From Epiperipatus broadwayi (Eukaryota; Onychophora; Udeonychophora; Euonychophora; Peripatidae), in NCBI GenBank assembly GCA_028023455.1, contig JAQFVV010000445.1:498001-562000 (forward strand): DNA of 64,000 nt, in the 5' to 3' direction. Position numbers and translations under genes: made by a program. The notes under the pieces are model-generated. The model had not been told where the DNA came from. It searched no databases and worked only from the letters and a program-made list of their open reading frames with translations. This document shows positions 33,611 through 46,029 of the stretch, piece by piece; the first letter of the stretch is position 1; every line of letters starts with the position of its first letter.

Positions 33611-33678
33611 TTACAAGCATGTGTGTACATATGTCTATCTATCATCTGTTTTACAACACAGATACAAACGCTTGTAAT
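33611..33678. repeat. short inverted repeat with TTACAAGC ends
   Basis: TTACAAGC at the left and GCTTGTAA at the right, with partly matching inner sequence ('atgtgtgtacata' against 'acacagatacaaac'). It could be a very small hairpin element. Confidence 0.45.
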
Positions 33679-34164
33679 ATCTAAAAATAAACTAACAATT
33701 TAATTTTTTAAAATAAATGTTTTTAAAATAAATAATATATTATAGCAACTTTAAAATAATAATTCGATATTATTAAAATCAAATATTAATCTCCTATTAT
33801 ATACTATTAACAATTAAAATATTTACATTCACTTATTAAATATTAATCTTTATCAACAATAAATATATGCATTTAATTTTAACTTATCTTTTTAACTTTT
33901 AGCTTTAAACATTTATTTACAAAACTTATTAATGCAGTATTGATCATGGCCAGTTTTCCCAACCATATAATATTATCATCTTTTATTGAAACGTCTCTCT
34001 CAAACATTAGCACAATTTCACATATCAAATATTCATAGATTACTTTAATTAAACTTTTGAAAGATTATCATAAATAAAATCAACATCATATAGCTAAATA
34101 TACCTTAAATTTAAAATTTTTAATAAATTGATATAACAATTCATGGGGACCCATACAAAAGGGC

Positions 34165-34166
<2 letters not shown>

Positions 34167-34207
<41 letters not shown>

Positions 34208-34233
34208 TATATATATATATATATATATAAGAT
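34167..34233. repeat. (TA)n microsatellite
   Basis: Two TA tracts separated by 'tct', ending 'ataagatc'. Confidence 0.85.
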
Positions 34234-36049
34234 CTAAGTTAGTGCTTTGGGTTTTAGGAACAAAAAAATTATTTAGCTTGATAATAAGTTTTATTATATA
34301 AACTCTTACCTTAAGGATTGACTTAATTCATTAAGCATCATTTATTTTAACTTTCAATATTTTTATTGCACTCAAAGAAAAGTTAAGATTATTGCTAAAA
34401 TTATTTGTTTTACCTTGTCATGAATGCATATTTTACAAGTGCATATGTATAAATGAAAAAATATGTGTATACAAACATTTAATCAGCTAAATTAATACTT
34501 AGAATGAAATCTTAAATGTAATGAAATAACAATAAGTGAATGGTGCATACAATGTATTTTGTTATTCTTAAGATTTAGCTTTATTTTCATTTAAATTTTT
34601 ATTTTAAAGATAATAGTTTAATATGAATTAAAAAAGAGAATGTATTATAAATACATTAAGAAAGGTTTTGTATATTTATGAGTTGATATCATGGTGTGTT
34701 ATTCAAAAGTTATATATTTAAGAGGTCTACATAATTTATACATTTAAAATTTATTCTAAATAACTAAAAAGTGTTTCGTAGCATTTGGAAAAAATTTAAA
34801 ATGTTGTTTAGAACAGAAAAGGTGTTTGCTGAAATTTAATTTCAAAATTTATTCTAAAGTTTTTATGGTTAATAATAACTTGGCTATAATGACAACATTC
34901 CTTAGAAATGTTCATTCAGTCATTTTTTCATTATTTGTTGCCATTATTTAACATCTTGCATTAATGAAGTAAGCAAAATAATGTTTGGGTAGATACATTT
35001 TACAGGATAGAGGCCCCAATTTCCCTGAGCTATTTTTTTCATCATGCAATATCTGAAGAAAAATCATTACTTAAGAATTACCATGCCTCGTTGAAATAAA
35101 CAATAACTTATCAAAGGAAATCTAACAGGGCTTTAGGTTCAACTAATAATAATCATCATAAGTTAAGTTAAAAAGAAAAATTTAACTTTCAATTTGTTTA
35201 TAATTGTCAACTCTTAAATTTAGTTATATGGTTCTAAATATTATTGACATTAACTATTGATTATCCTGAAATTATTTGATATGCATAAATTAACAATTTT
35301 GTTTACTACTTTCTTATTAAAAAGTTTATAAAATGAACAATTTTTAAAAAAATTTCATGCTATTTCAGCTATCTACATTATTTATATATTGGCATATCTC
35401 ACAAACAGGACATCAGAAGAAAATAGTCATCGCCAGGAATCAATAACCTGGAAGAAAAAAATGAAGTATTTATTTTGTGTTATCCAAACAAACTATGTTT
35501 ATTTAATGATTTGTACCTGATTAAAAAAAAGTATGATTTTCTTTTTAACTTTTGGGAGATTTGAAAATAAAGCCAATATCCAGATCAAAGTAGAATATTC
35601 CTACAAATTATTTTATTTACATAATATGAACTACATCATAGTTAAGATCTGTTAAATTTTATCAATACATTTAATGGGTATTGATATGTTGTTATAGCTA
35701 AATACTCATTTAAACTTAAGTTAATGAACAGGGTGTGCACATATTATGCAAGTTTGTGTGAAAATACAACTTAAAAAATTTGATAATTTTATTTATAAAT
35801 ATATTTAACTATTATTTTTATCTTTGCTAACTTTTAATTAAGAGATACTTATATTTAATTTAGAAAATTATGTTCTTATTGTTTATAGAGTTTTACTATG
35901 TATAATATATTATTGAATGAGAATAAGATACATAGCCAATTTTATATTGGCTTGGACAATACATGATTTTTTAAGCTGAGCCTAGAGAAAAAAAATCCCT
36001 GTAAGTAGAATATAAGGTCCCACTGTATATATTTTGTTGATAGCTGAAA

Positions 36050-36095
<46 letters not shown>

Positions 36096-36098
36096 TTA

Positions 36099-36132
<34 letters not shown>

Positions 36133-38495
36133 TTATTAAATAACAAACTGTATTCACCCCATTCTCCAAATACCTTGATGATTATATAGACTAAAAATGA
36201 TTTAGCTTGAACTTGGAGTTTAAAGATTGAAAATTAGTTATGCCTTCCTTAAACTTCTCAAACATGGGTATTATTTTTAAGTATAATTAGAGTAAAAATA
36301 AGTGATATACCTGACTAAATTTAATGTTTTAACCCTTCATGTGACTGCAATTCTAGTTGGCTGAGTAATTTAAACTTTTGATTGGTCAATTACAGAATCA
36401 GCAGTAAAAATATATTCATCTTATAATATTATATTCATTTTAGTTTTGTTTGTAAAAAGTATATTAACAATTTGTCAGATTATAAAAGTGAATGAAAGTT
36501 TTTCAAAAATAATTTTCTATTTATAATTATAAAAATATTTTATATTGGAGAACCCAAAAGAATGTTTTTATAACCTATTAAAAATGCTGTGTACGTCATT
36601 GACTTTCTTTTTCAATTTACATTGTGAAAAAATAAAGAATTTTTTGCTAAAATCTTACTATTTTTTTTAAATAACTATATTTTCAGCATATTTTACCAAA
36701 ATACATTACAATATGTAAATAAATGCCAGAAAAATACTCTAAATTATTAATTTTGGTTTGAATATCAAATAAAAAGCTTGGATCAATGTAAACTGTTGAC
36801 AGGTGTGAAAATTGTTGTTAGCACTGGTTTCTTTTTCAATTTACATTCATGTAAACATATACAATTTTTTACTAGAATCTTACTATTTTTCTAAAATAAC
36901 TATATTTTCAGTATATTTTATGAAAATAATTCATAATATGCAAGAAAAATAATAAAAAAACATTGTAAGACATTAATTTTCATTTTCAAAGTCAAAACAG
37001 AAGTTGGAGCAGTGAAAATTATTGACAGAAATCGAACCGACCAATTAGAATTTAAAAGGTCTGTTTTCTCTCTTTGTTGTAACTTAGAATACCTATATTA
37101 TTGAGTTTTTACTTGTAAAATAATTCAAGAGAGGGCAGCATCTTACACTACTTTTTAAGCTTTAAAATAAGCCTAAATATGCTACAGTAATGTAAAAACT
37201 ATGAAAATAAGAGCAAATTAAAACCATGTATGGATTTACTTGAAGCAATCAACAATAGGGTTAATAACTACAAATGTTATAAAACAGTTTAATTTCACAT
37301 TATTTTTTAAATTGGAACAGATGTCCATCTCAATATCTTTCTAAATATGTCTTTATTTTGCAAAAATCAAATTACTTTGCATAGTATAAATTTTATGTCC
37401 TTTAATGGTTTAGCAGTATCTTACACTACTTGTAAATTGTTTGTGTAAATTTTCATCTTTTTCAAATGTTCACTTTATTTGCTTTGTAAGACAGAGATTA
37501 TAAAACTTAAACTTATTATAAATAATAGCAACAGTAATAAAAAGCAAATTTATTTCATTATAATACCTGATTTTTAAAAATAATCAATTTGAATTCAGTT
37601 AAACAAAAATAATTTTTATTTCTTCATTTTTGTGATTTTATGACTATATTTCTTTAAATATTTTACACAAATATTTTAATATTTATTATAAATAATGCTT
37701 CCAATAAAAAAAATCAACTTTGAAATAGTATTTATATAAAACAAATATTTTGTTAGGAGCAGTATAAAATACTGATAGTAATTTATACACTTCTATACCA
37801 TCTTGTAGCCATTGTGGATTAATCAGGCTTTGTTATATTTATTTACAACACATCTCCACATCTCAGACATAGTACTTTGATGGAAACACTTAAGCTTGTT
37901 TTTGCATTTCAATATTTTCTAAGGGAGTAAAAGGAAACTTATGCAGACATAATTTCTCATATTAGTCTTTGAGAAATTAATTCTCTATTATTTACATACC
38001 ATATGTAGATTGGACTAAATTATATTAGAACAGATGTGAATCATAGTATATAAGTTTTTGGACTTAATTTTGTAATATATATTTTATTAAGTTGGATGTC
38101 TTTTTTTAAATTAAGAATATAGTTGAATAATGTTTAGACAATAAGAAATATATTTGCTTTGCCTTAGATGTCATGAACTCTGAGACTATGCTCTATTGTG
38201 GAATTCACACTCACTGAACATACATCTATATTGTAAAAGTGTATTAGATAAGCCATTGAAAATTTAATGTGCTATCATTAAATGCTTACATAGATTATCT
38301 TAAAATATATTGTGTTTAATTATAATTATTCTGGATAAATTGAAATATTGTGTGTTAAATATAATTAGATGAAATGAGATTTAGATAGGACAACATTACT
38401 TTTTACATTCTTATTGCATTAACATCTATATACATTTTGTACTTCTCATCATTGTTGTCATAGTAACACTGAGCCAGCATCATTTTACCATTACT
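34234..38495. other. gene-free stretch with TA hairpins and one old tandem duplication
   Basis: There is no gene. Two long TA tracts at 36055-36131 are bounded by 'aaatcat...atgattt' and 'actta...taagt', so each can fold on itself. A ~224-bp tandem duplication lies at about 36604-37030. The rest is low-complexity. Confidence 0.55.
36604..37030. repeat. old tandem duplication, ~224-bp unit
   Basis: 'tttctttttcaatttacatt' starts at 36604 and again at 36828. Both are followed by 'aatcttacta', 'aataactatattttcag.atattttac' and 'tgacag', with many differences. Confidence 0.75.
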
Positions 38496-38519
38496 ATATA
38501 TATATATATATATAATAGG

Positions 38520-38985
38520 AAGGAATTTGAATTCAGACTTTCAAGCTCCGTACATCTATCCACTCCATCTTATACAACTGATAAATATGACCTTATGCAT
38601 GTAAAAAAGATAAATAATCTCCAAAATATATATTTCATGCTGAACAAGAGCTTTGAGCATTCCATCATTAGATTTTCAATGATGTGAATGTCTGAAGAGT
38701 TATAGGATGGAGAATATTGAAGCCTGTCTATTAAAGATTGAAGATTTGCTATCTTAATATAAACTAGTACTAATTATATATGTATCTGAGAAATTATCTG
38801 AACCAACTGATGAGTGCTGCTTTAGCATGAAATACAGATATTGGAGATCATTTATCTTTTTCATATGTATGTGGTCATGTAATCATTTGTATAAGATGGG
38901 GTGAATAGATATAGGGAGCTTGAAAGTCTGAATTCAAATCCCTTCTAATTACATTAAGTTCAGTATAAAAAATATACTTCTATTT
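38520..38985. mobile_element. repeat family R copy with inverted 3' fragment and complete hammerhead
   Basis: Bases 38528-38652 are, in reverse complement, the 3' part of the unit (from the 3' half of the hammerhead to the tRNA-like end). Bases 38653-38985 are the unit in plus orientation: body, hammerhead (38796-38848), tRNA-like module (about 38895-38945: 'ataagatggggtgaatag' as a D-arm/A-box-like part and 'gtctgaattcaaatccctt' as a T-arm/B-box-like part) and tail 'aattacattaagttcag'. It is non-coding. The head-to-head truncated layout equals that of the three PLE pairs. Confidence 0.7.
38796..38848 (+). ncRNA. hammerhead ribozyme, type I with short stem III (family R)
   Basis: The conserved core is complete: CTGATGA 38807-38813 and GAAA 38829-38832. 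Stem II: G-T wobble 38814/38828, then TGCT 38815-38818 with AGCA 38824-38827, loop GCTTT. Stem III: AT 38832-38833 with AT 38838-38839, loop ACAG, then A at position 17 (38840), predicted cleavage after it. Stem I: CCAA 38803-38806 with TTGG 38841-38844, bulge GAA, then ATCT 38796-38799 with AGAT 38845-38848. Short stem III type I hammerheads are known in PLEs and in small retrozyme repeats. Activity is inferred, not shown. Confidence 0.65.
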
Positions 38986-38989
38986 AAAC

Positions 38990-39793
38990 ATTATATATAT
39001 GTAAATAAAGTTTTTTTGTGTGTTAAACATGTATTTCTTGTTTAAATTCCTCATATTTTGGTAAAATATCATTCATTATTGTCAATGTTAAGGTCTTGAT
39101 GAAGAACTGTTAGATTTTAAGTAATAATGAGATTAAGCAGAAATATAAAGAGGAATCATTCTTATATATATATATACTTGATGGTTGATTATTCAGATTA
39201 GGTGAACTAACAAAATTTTTATTTTCTTCTGTTGTACAATTAATTGATTTAAAGTTGATTTTAAAAGAAAGTGATAAAATAAGCTGGAATACATTGTTCT
39301 TCAGATTTATTTTAACGAGTCGGTCTTTTTAATATTTCAATGGATTCTCTCATGGTTTTCAAATCATACTTTTCCAAATTAGCAAGTATAAGAAAAAGTA
39401 TGATTTGAGAACCATGAGAGAATCTATTGAAATATTAAAAAAGCAAGTGATTTAAATAAGTCTGTGAAAGCACAATGTAATCCAGCCTTGTGACGATGAC
39501 TTATTTTATCTCTGCCTTCTTTCTAAAATCAACATGAAATCACTTAATTGTAAAATTGAAAGAAATATTTATTTTTTTTGTGAAATCACCTATTCTGAAT
39601 AATCAAATATATATATAAGAATGTTTGTTTTTTACTTCACACTTAATCTCAATCTTGTTATTACATAAGATCTAACAGATCTCTATTAAAACCTTACTCT
39701 TGACAATGATGAAATATTTCATTTAAATGTTGGAAATTTAAACAAAATAATACTCAGTTCAACACAAAAAAGTCTTTATTTACATCATATAAC
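38990..39793. mobile_element. foldback element, ~0.8 kb
   Basis: The arms are reverse complements over ~400 bp each, with a centre near 39391. Outer ends: 'atgtaaataaag.tttttttgtgt' and its complement near 39765-39790. Inner core: 'ttctctcatggtttt.caaatcatactttt' at 39340-39373 with its complement at 39393-39425, nearly perfect. No coding sequence. It starts within a few bases of the end of the family R copy. Confidence 0.8.
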
Positions 39794-39829
39794 CATGAAA
39801 ATGTTAAATATAATATATATAATCACACG

Positions 39830-39905
39830 GGATTTGAAGTATATGTCTGGGTTCAAATGCTCTTTAATTACATCTAGCTTAAGTATATATACTATTCTTG
39901 TATTT
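39830..39905 (+). repeat. repeat family R, 3' end fragment
   Basis: 'gtctgggttcaaatg.ctcttt' followed by 'aattacatctagcttaag' matches the tRNA-like T-arm and tail of the R copies at 26.6 and 38.9 kb. Nothing upstream matches. Confidence 0.5.
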
Positions 39906-42900
39906 AATTATATATATATATATTCACTATTATTTATGCAACATTTTAAATACATGTTTCATATACATATACATGCACCATTTTATAAAAAATTTAAAAA
40001 ATAAAAATATTGAATACATGTGCATATAATATATATGTATATTTATATTTGTGCATATACTATAATTTATAGATATGTGTACTGTATGCATATATATATA
40101 TATATATATATATTTAAATCTATGTATTGACATATATATTAAATTTTTATATTATTTATTGAAACATGATTTATGTTTATTATATATATATTGTGCCATT
40201 ACAATTTAGTCAGTAGCTAAATTTGTAGTAATGTGCATAAAAGAAGATGTAAAACAAAAATCAGCATCACATTTTTATATAAAAAGGAAGCTGTAGGGCA
40301 TCCAAGTTTAAACCCTACAAGATCAAGTTTTAAAAGCTTAAGGCAGAAAGAGAGTGGGACAACAGTTATATTCTTTAATTGTTTATGTGTTGATAGAAAA
40401 CTCAAAAAGAGTAATACACACATTTAACTATTCAATATTTAATTTTTTTTTGTTAAAAAGTAAAGTAATAACGCATATGTATAGGCAGTGTGTGTGTAAG
40501 CTGTTTAATTGTCCTTGTATATTTCAAATATTAAACTCTCTTCAAGGCTAACCTACATTGGCTAAATTCTAATGTTTTATTCTATTTCTATTTTATTATT
40601 CTATTTCTATTTTGTTCTTTGTCTATGATTATAATTTGGGGCTTAAAGGTTGTAGTCTGGTGTTTAAAAATTGTAAGAGTTTAATGTAGATATTAAAATC
40701 ATAATTTCTAAAAAGCATTTAGATTGTTTTATAAGCCTGTTTTATAAATAATTTGAATGAGTGTGTGTGTGTACATTGCATACATAAACTACATTTTTAT
40801 TTATTAAATTAGGAAAGAAAAAGAAGAAAATCTGTTATATATTTTTTTTTCTTATTCAACAATTTTGTATTATAAGGGTTGTTTTTATGTTAAAACTTAG
40901 AGACAATGTGAGAAGTCTAATTTTAAAAGTGTCTCATCCTAAGATCAAAAGAAAGAAGCTCAAATTTGAGATGTTACATAGGTGTAAAAAAGGATTAAGA
41001 CTATTTTTTCCTTCAAAACAAAAGTTTGTCTAAAAATCAGGATAGTGAGATTTTTCATACTATCCAGCTAAAAAACAATTTGGTTGAGAATAAGTTATAA
41101 ATCTAATTAAAAGAGGTGGTCAAAAATAGAAAAAAATCGGATATAGAAGCAGTCTGGAAAATCAGTTGATATTATCAGAGACTTTTAAAAATATTGAAAC
41201 TAAAATAAAAGGACAAGCGTTTTTAACTCTACAAAAATCTCAATCAAAAATCTTTTTTTTTATTATTAAATTTTTTTTTTGAGGATTGAAGATATAAGAA
41301 TGGTGGGGTAAGAAAAATATATATCTCATCTGTTGACCAGACCATCCAGCCAGTGCATCATATAAAGAAAAAAAAGGAAATGTCTTGTCTGAAATTATAA
41401 GATTCTACACCTTCTTACTGACTGCGAGAAATAAGATGTTTTTAAATAGAAAGAAGAAAGCATTCACCCACATTTGAAGGTGATCAGAAGAAATATGATT
41501 AATCTACAGATAAATGTTAAATCATTGAGTTCAATTAAATCCAGTAACTGAGTTTAAACCCAAGAAAAATTATAAATGTGAAAACAACTGCTGTACTTCA
41601 TCCACTTAAAGAATCATGCTTGACAGGAAGAGAAGAAAAGTTAATATAATGATTTCCAAATTGTCCACTAAAGCAAATAACCTCAATAGGATCATCATCA
41701 TCAAATAATTATACACGTCAAGAAAGAAATTGTTCCAAAGAAAAACAGAAATGGTAGCTGCAAAAATATAGACATTGAACAAGATAAATTTGACTCATTG
41801 GAAGTTGCTACAAAGAATAGAACTGGGAATATAAATTTTTTTTATATATTTTCTTTATAATATCAGAGACTTAGTAAAATTTTAACAACAGAGTGGTATA
41901 TTTTTGTTTAAAGAACTTTTAAAACAACTAAGATCAATTGAAACCCAGAATTTCTTAATAACGATAAACATAAGCTTCATTAATGATTTTATATGTACCA
42001 GAAATTATGATTGTCTATTAACCTAAAGGTATGAAATGTTATTAATATGTAAAATATTTTTCTTTTATTATTATTATTATTTTGTTTTAAATAATATTTT
42101 TGTTATTATGGGGATAAAACATTCTCATACATAATATAATAATACTTGTTGCATATATGTAATAGTGTGTGAATGTAAAGAAAAAAAAAGGCAATATTAG
42201 AAATATTAGATTTTTGTTTTAAGCTAAAGTATAGCATTTCAGAGGGTAGAAGGGAGAGGGAGAAAAATAATTTAAGACTTGTTCTGGAAATCTTGCTCTT
42301 TCACTTCTACTAACATTTTTTTTATCATTCTGCTTTACATGTTAGATTATAAAGTATGTGTTCCAATGAGTGAATATTTTCTGTTTATGAAATATTTTCT
42401 TGTGAATTGAAAACTTTAGCAAACTTAGTATCCAATTTGAAATACATTATATATATTTGACGGGAAAGGGGGAAGAATTTAAAATTAATGTTATGATTTT
42501 AAAACAGTCGATTATGATTATTGTTGTTATTATCCATATAAATTTTCATGTATATCTAGAAATTTTTATGTATACATTAGAAATGCAGTAATAAATGTGA
42601 ATTTGTTTTATTAAATGAGGTGTATATATATATATATTTCTTTAAGAGTATTTTTTTTTATTAATTGTGATCATTCATCATCAAGGTGAATATTAGTTAT
42701 TTAAGTTCCAATTAGATATACTAAAATTAAGCAATAATTATGAATTTCTTTATAAAAATTAGGTTTATGATTAGGCTTAGTCCTAAAGCTGTGGTTAACC
42801 ATTATCATTATCATTATAATCATCGTTGTCATCACGTTTTACTTAATGAGATAAAAAAAATGTTTAAAGGCCACAAATAAAGAGTGATTTCATGGTATTT

Positions 42901-43855
42901 AATTGACATTTGTGAATAATATTATAACCACCATCCCATAATCTATTTCATGCAAGGATGAGTGAATTGCCATCCTAAATTAATAATAATAATCTGAGCT
43001 AGTAAAACTTATAAAAAAATATTGAAATGCATTTATTATGTTAAGATCTAAAAAATGATTTCTGTCTAATGAATTTTATATACTCCACTTTAGTTTAAAG
43101 ATGTTTTATGTTTACCTAAATATTATTGCATACAGTGATATGGGTCTAAAAACAAAATCCTCCATTTTTATTAGAAATAAATTACCAAAAAGGGATTCAA
43201 ACCCAGTACATGTGAAAAGGTTATAAGATATAACTGTATCTAGATTCAGATAATCTAGTGGCACCCTGCTAGACCATATTCACTTGGTATTTATTTAAAT
43301 ATGCACTTGACATCAAGCCAAGAGATGAAAGTGAACAAAATCTACTGTCTGTATACCTGAGAAGTTATTTTATTGGGTTACCAGTGTACTCACCTACTTG
43401 ATGTTATTTCCTGAGTTATAATAGTTTGTGCTTAATAATTGTTTATAGTTTCTACTTGTTTATTGATGATACAATGCCTGCCTAACTAGGGTTTGAAATA
43501 GGCCAGACACCTGAAATGACTAGTCTTCAGGCATTATTGTTTATAATTATTGATATTGTGATATCTTGAGAAATCTAATTATAGAAATATGTTTAATTTA
43601 TTCCTACTCATCATTTTAATATTTATTTACTATTATAGCTATTATCCAGGAGTATGTTTCATTCAATCCAATGATGTTTTAATGTATTTGTTTAATAGCT
43701 TATAGACTACTCAAATATAGTATTTAAATTATATTTGAATCTTTTCTTAGTTAATTTATGGTAATATCTTTTGATAAAGTTAATTTAAGTTACAATGGAT
43801 TTTTGATCTCATAAATTAGGTATAAAATGGTAATATTTATATTTGATTTTATTTG
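39906..43855. other. gene-free stretch, TA runs and unclassified low-level repeats
   Basis: TA runs occur at 39910-39921 and 40090-40113. Bases 40270-40320 ('gctgtagggcatccaagtttaaaccctac') and 43190-43280 ('aagggattcaaacccag', read on the minus strand as a B-box-like T-arm) look like tRNA-derived SINE pieces but lack a clear A box. 41280-41460 is less AT-rich without a recognisable frame. No gene was identified. Confidence 0.45.
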
Positions 43856-43857
43856 TT

Positions 43858-44072
43858 ACAATATATATATATATATATATATATATTGTAACAAATATAA
43901 ATCATATATAAATATATATATATATATATCAAAATATTAATATATAACAAACTAACCAAAGGAAATACATATAAAAACAAAAAAAGACTTATAAATCCAA
44001 TAAATAATATTATATTTCAACCAGTCCTCTGGTTGAAATATAATATTAGTTATTGGATTTATGTCTTTTTTT

Positions 44073-44137
<65 letters not shown>

Positions 44138-44140
44138 AGA
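43858..44140. repeat. TA microsatellites around a near-perfect hairpin
   Basis: The hairpin has arms 43971-44024 and 44029-44080 with a 4-base loop; its inner stem is 'ctggttgaaatataatatta'. It is flanked by TA runs at 43860-43887 and 44074-44137; 'tttgttacaata' and 'tattgtaacaaa' also bracket the first run. It is probably a small MITE inserted into TA repeats. Confidence 0.8.
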
Positions 44141-44504
44141 ATACTGTGAATTTGCATCAAAAAATTGTAATGCAATAGTATTTTATGGTTCTGAATAAAA
44201 TCGTTATTTGAAACTATATGATAATTAAATTAAATTAAATATTGTAAAGAAAAAAAAAGAATAATTTTTTTAAAAGACTTTAACAATAAGTAATGCAAAC
44301 AAAAGTATTACTATTATAGTAACAGCAAGCAATTCCCATAAATGATTGAAGATGAAAATAAGACTTCCACATGAATATTAAAATTTTTAAAGAAATCACA
44401 ACAACTTTTTTAGTAAAGGAACTTTGTACATTTTAGTTATAACTATCTCAATAACTTTATTAATATTTTTAATGTATATTATACAAATAGAGATGTAAAT
44501 GTGG

Positions 44505-44965
44505 TAATATATATATAGGGGAATCAAGATGTACATTGGAGAAAAAAAACTACATACTTGCAGATATTAAAAAGAGTTCAAAAACTAAACAAAATTGTAA
44601 TAAAAATGATAACATTTCACCATCAATTTTTTATGATCATAATAGATCATGTATATGTGTTTTTAATTTTGATTATAATAACATGAAAATCTTACAAATT
44701 GAAACAATAATAAAAAGAAAATAAAAGAAGATATGTTAATGAATAAATGTAAGCATGACTTAATGAGTAGACAGACAGCAAACATAAAGTCAATGAATTA
44801 TGGAAAGGTTAGATTTTGAATGTGTGTATGAAGATGCCTTAAAAAAGAATTAGTGTTAGTTGACAAAGACTATAAAGTTAGTCAAAAGTGCTCCTAGGTG
44901 GATATAAAAACTTTTAAAGTAGTACTCTCTATATATTTATTTTACTGTGTTTATTAATGTTTATT
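44505..44965 (+). mobile_element. PLE family 2, 3' fragment
   Basis: Starting at 'ggaatcaagatgtacattgga', it matches 12310-12690 through the endonuclease end to the tail 'aaaacttttaaagta.tactct...ttta'. The open frame 44536-44724 keeps only 'SPSIFYDHNRSC' and 'NFDYNNMKILQIE'. A TA run precedes it. It is too short to be functional. Confidence 0.75.
44856..44897 (+). ncRNA. hammerhead-like hairpin in PLE family 2 fragment
   Basis: TTAG, TTGACAA, A, GACTA-TAAAGT-TAGTC, AAAAG-TG-CT-C, CTAG. It has the same T at C3 and A at G8 as the other two family 2 copies; the stems are preserved while the loop has changed. Confidence 0.45.
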
Positions 44966-46029
44966 TATAATATTAAATATATACATAACATAGAGTTTAA
45001 GATATTGTGTATACTAATAACTATATATTATATAACAAAGGTTTCCATGGTTAAAAATGAATTAGAAACGTTTTTCAGATATACTGTGTCAGAATTATTT
45101 TATTACTAATCATAAAAATTTCTCAATGTAGATAATACATGATATTTCTTAAATATCTTTTAAATTTAATATGTGAACATGTCAAATGCTTAAGTTTTCA
45201 TCTGTATAAAGATAACTAAGGTGAATAACATTAAAAAGAATACTGATCCTATTATATTTTAACTTATAATATATATATGTGTGTGTGTGTGCACGTAAAT
45301 ATTTACAGATGAAAATGTCTTTTATAAATAAATATATATATATAAATATTTTACTCATATACTAGATAGCGAGAAATTGTATTTTCTTTTTGTTTTATTA
45401 TTTACTTCAAAATAGCAAAATCCAGTCAGTGATCAATAAATGAATGACTAAGGGTGTTGCTATTGATAGATTGCTTTAAAAAAATCCTAAGCTTGGCTAT
45501 TAGCTATTTAAAAGATGTAAATTTTACCAAGAATTAAAATAGGTTTCATAGCAGATAATTGGGTTAACTGCCACACCACAAAAAGAATACAGATACATGT
45601 AAATATAAATGAATAGATATATAAATACACACAGACATATGTATGTGCATTATTTTTTTAGTAGTTGAAATACAATTTCTACAAAAATCTATAAACTACT
45701 GACTAGTTAATCTCTTGTTACACCTTTTCTTAAGTACTTTTTATTGTCGCAGGCTATTTTATCAACACCTTTTAGCCATTTCTTTCATTCTTGTCAACAT
45801 TCATTATACTAGGCCTAAAGACAACCCAAACATCTTAAAAATGCTCATCTAGCTTTGTTCTGAAGCTGATATAATGAGTGCTGACAGGGATTGGAAAAAA
45901 AACATGAGTAAAGGGTGTTAATAAAATTTTAGAAAGTTATAAGAACAAATCAGAAAAGTGAAACACACATAGATATATATAAAAAGAAAGACAAATACTG
46001 AAATTGTTGTCATCATAATTTTTATTGTA
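44966..46029. other. gene-free AT-rich spacer
   Basis: Short TA/TG runs (45275-45295, 45330-45345). Bases 45740-45900 are less AT-rich and may be the downstream end of the LINE relic, but no frame is readable. Confidence 0.5.

Larger units (their letters stand above)
27931..34160. other. gene-free AT-rich stretch
   Basis: No gene is recognisable. From about 30720 to 33260 the sequence has a slightly different texture, with CpG-containing words (for example near 32270-32300 and 33000-33130), suggesting an old large insertion of unknown class. Minor microsatellites occur at 29840-29860 (TA) and 30364-30385 (AAT). The short frames at 29098-29307 (-) and 31936-32145 (+) have no motif. Confidence 0.5.

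Noticed and set aside
35942-36169. 75-codon minus-strand frame rich in Ile-Tyr
   Set aside because: It is the translation of two (TA)n microsatellites and their flanks; no protein evidence.
40217-40551. Overlapping open frames on both strands (68, 64 and 65 codons)
   Set aside because: Mutually overlapping on opposite strands, no motif, no start context; chance frames in a SINE-like or low-complexity region.
43190-43280. Possible tRNA gene or tRNA-derived SINE on the minus strand
   Set aside because: A B-box-like 'gggtttgaatccc' and a weak anticodon-like stem are present, but no A box, acceptor stem or TTTT terminator.
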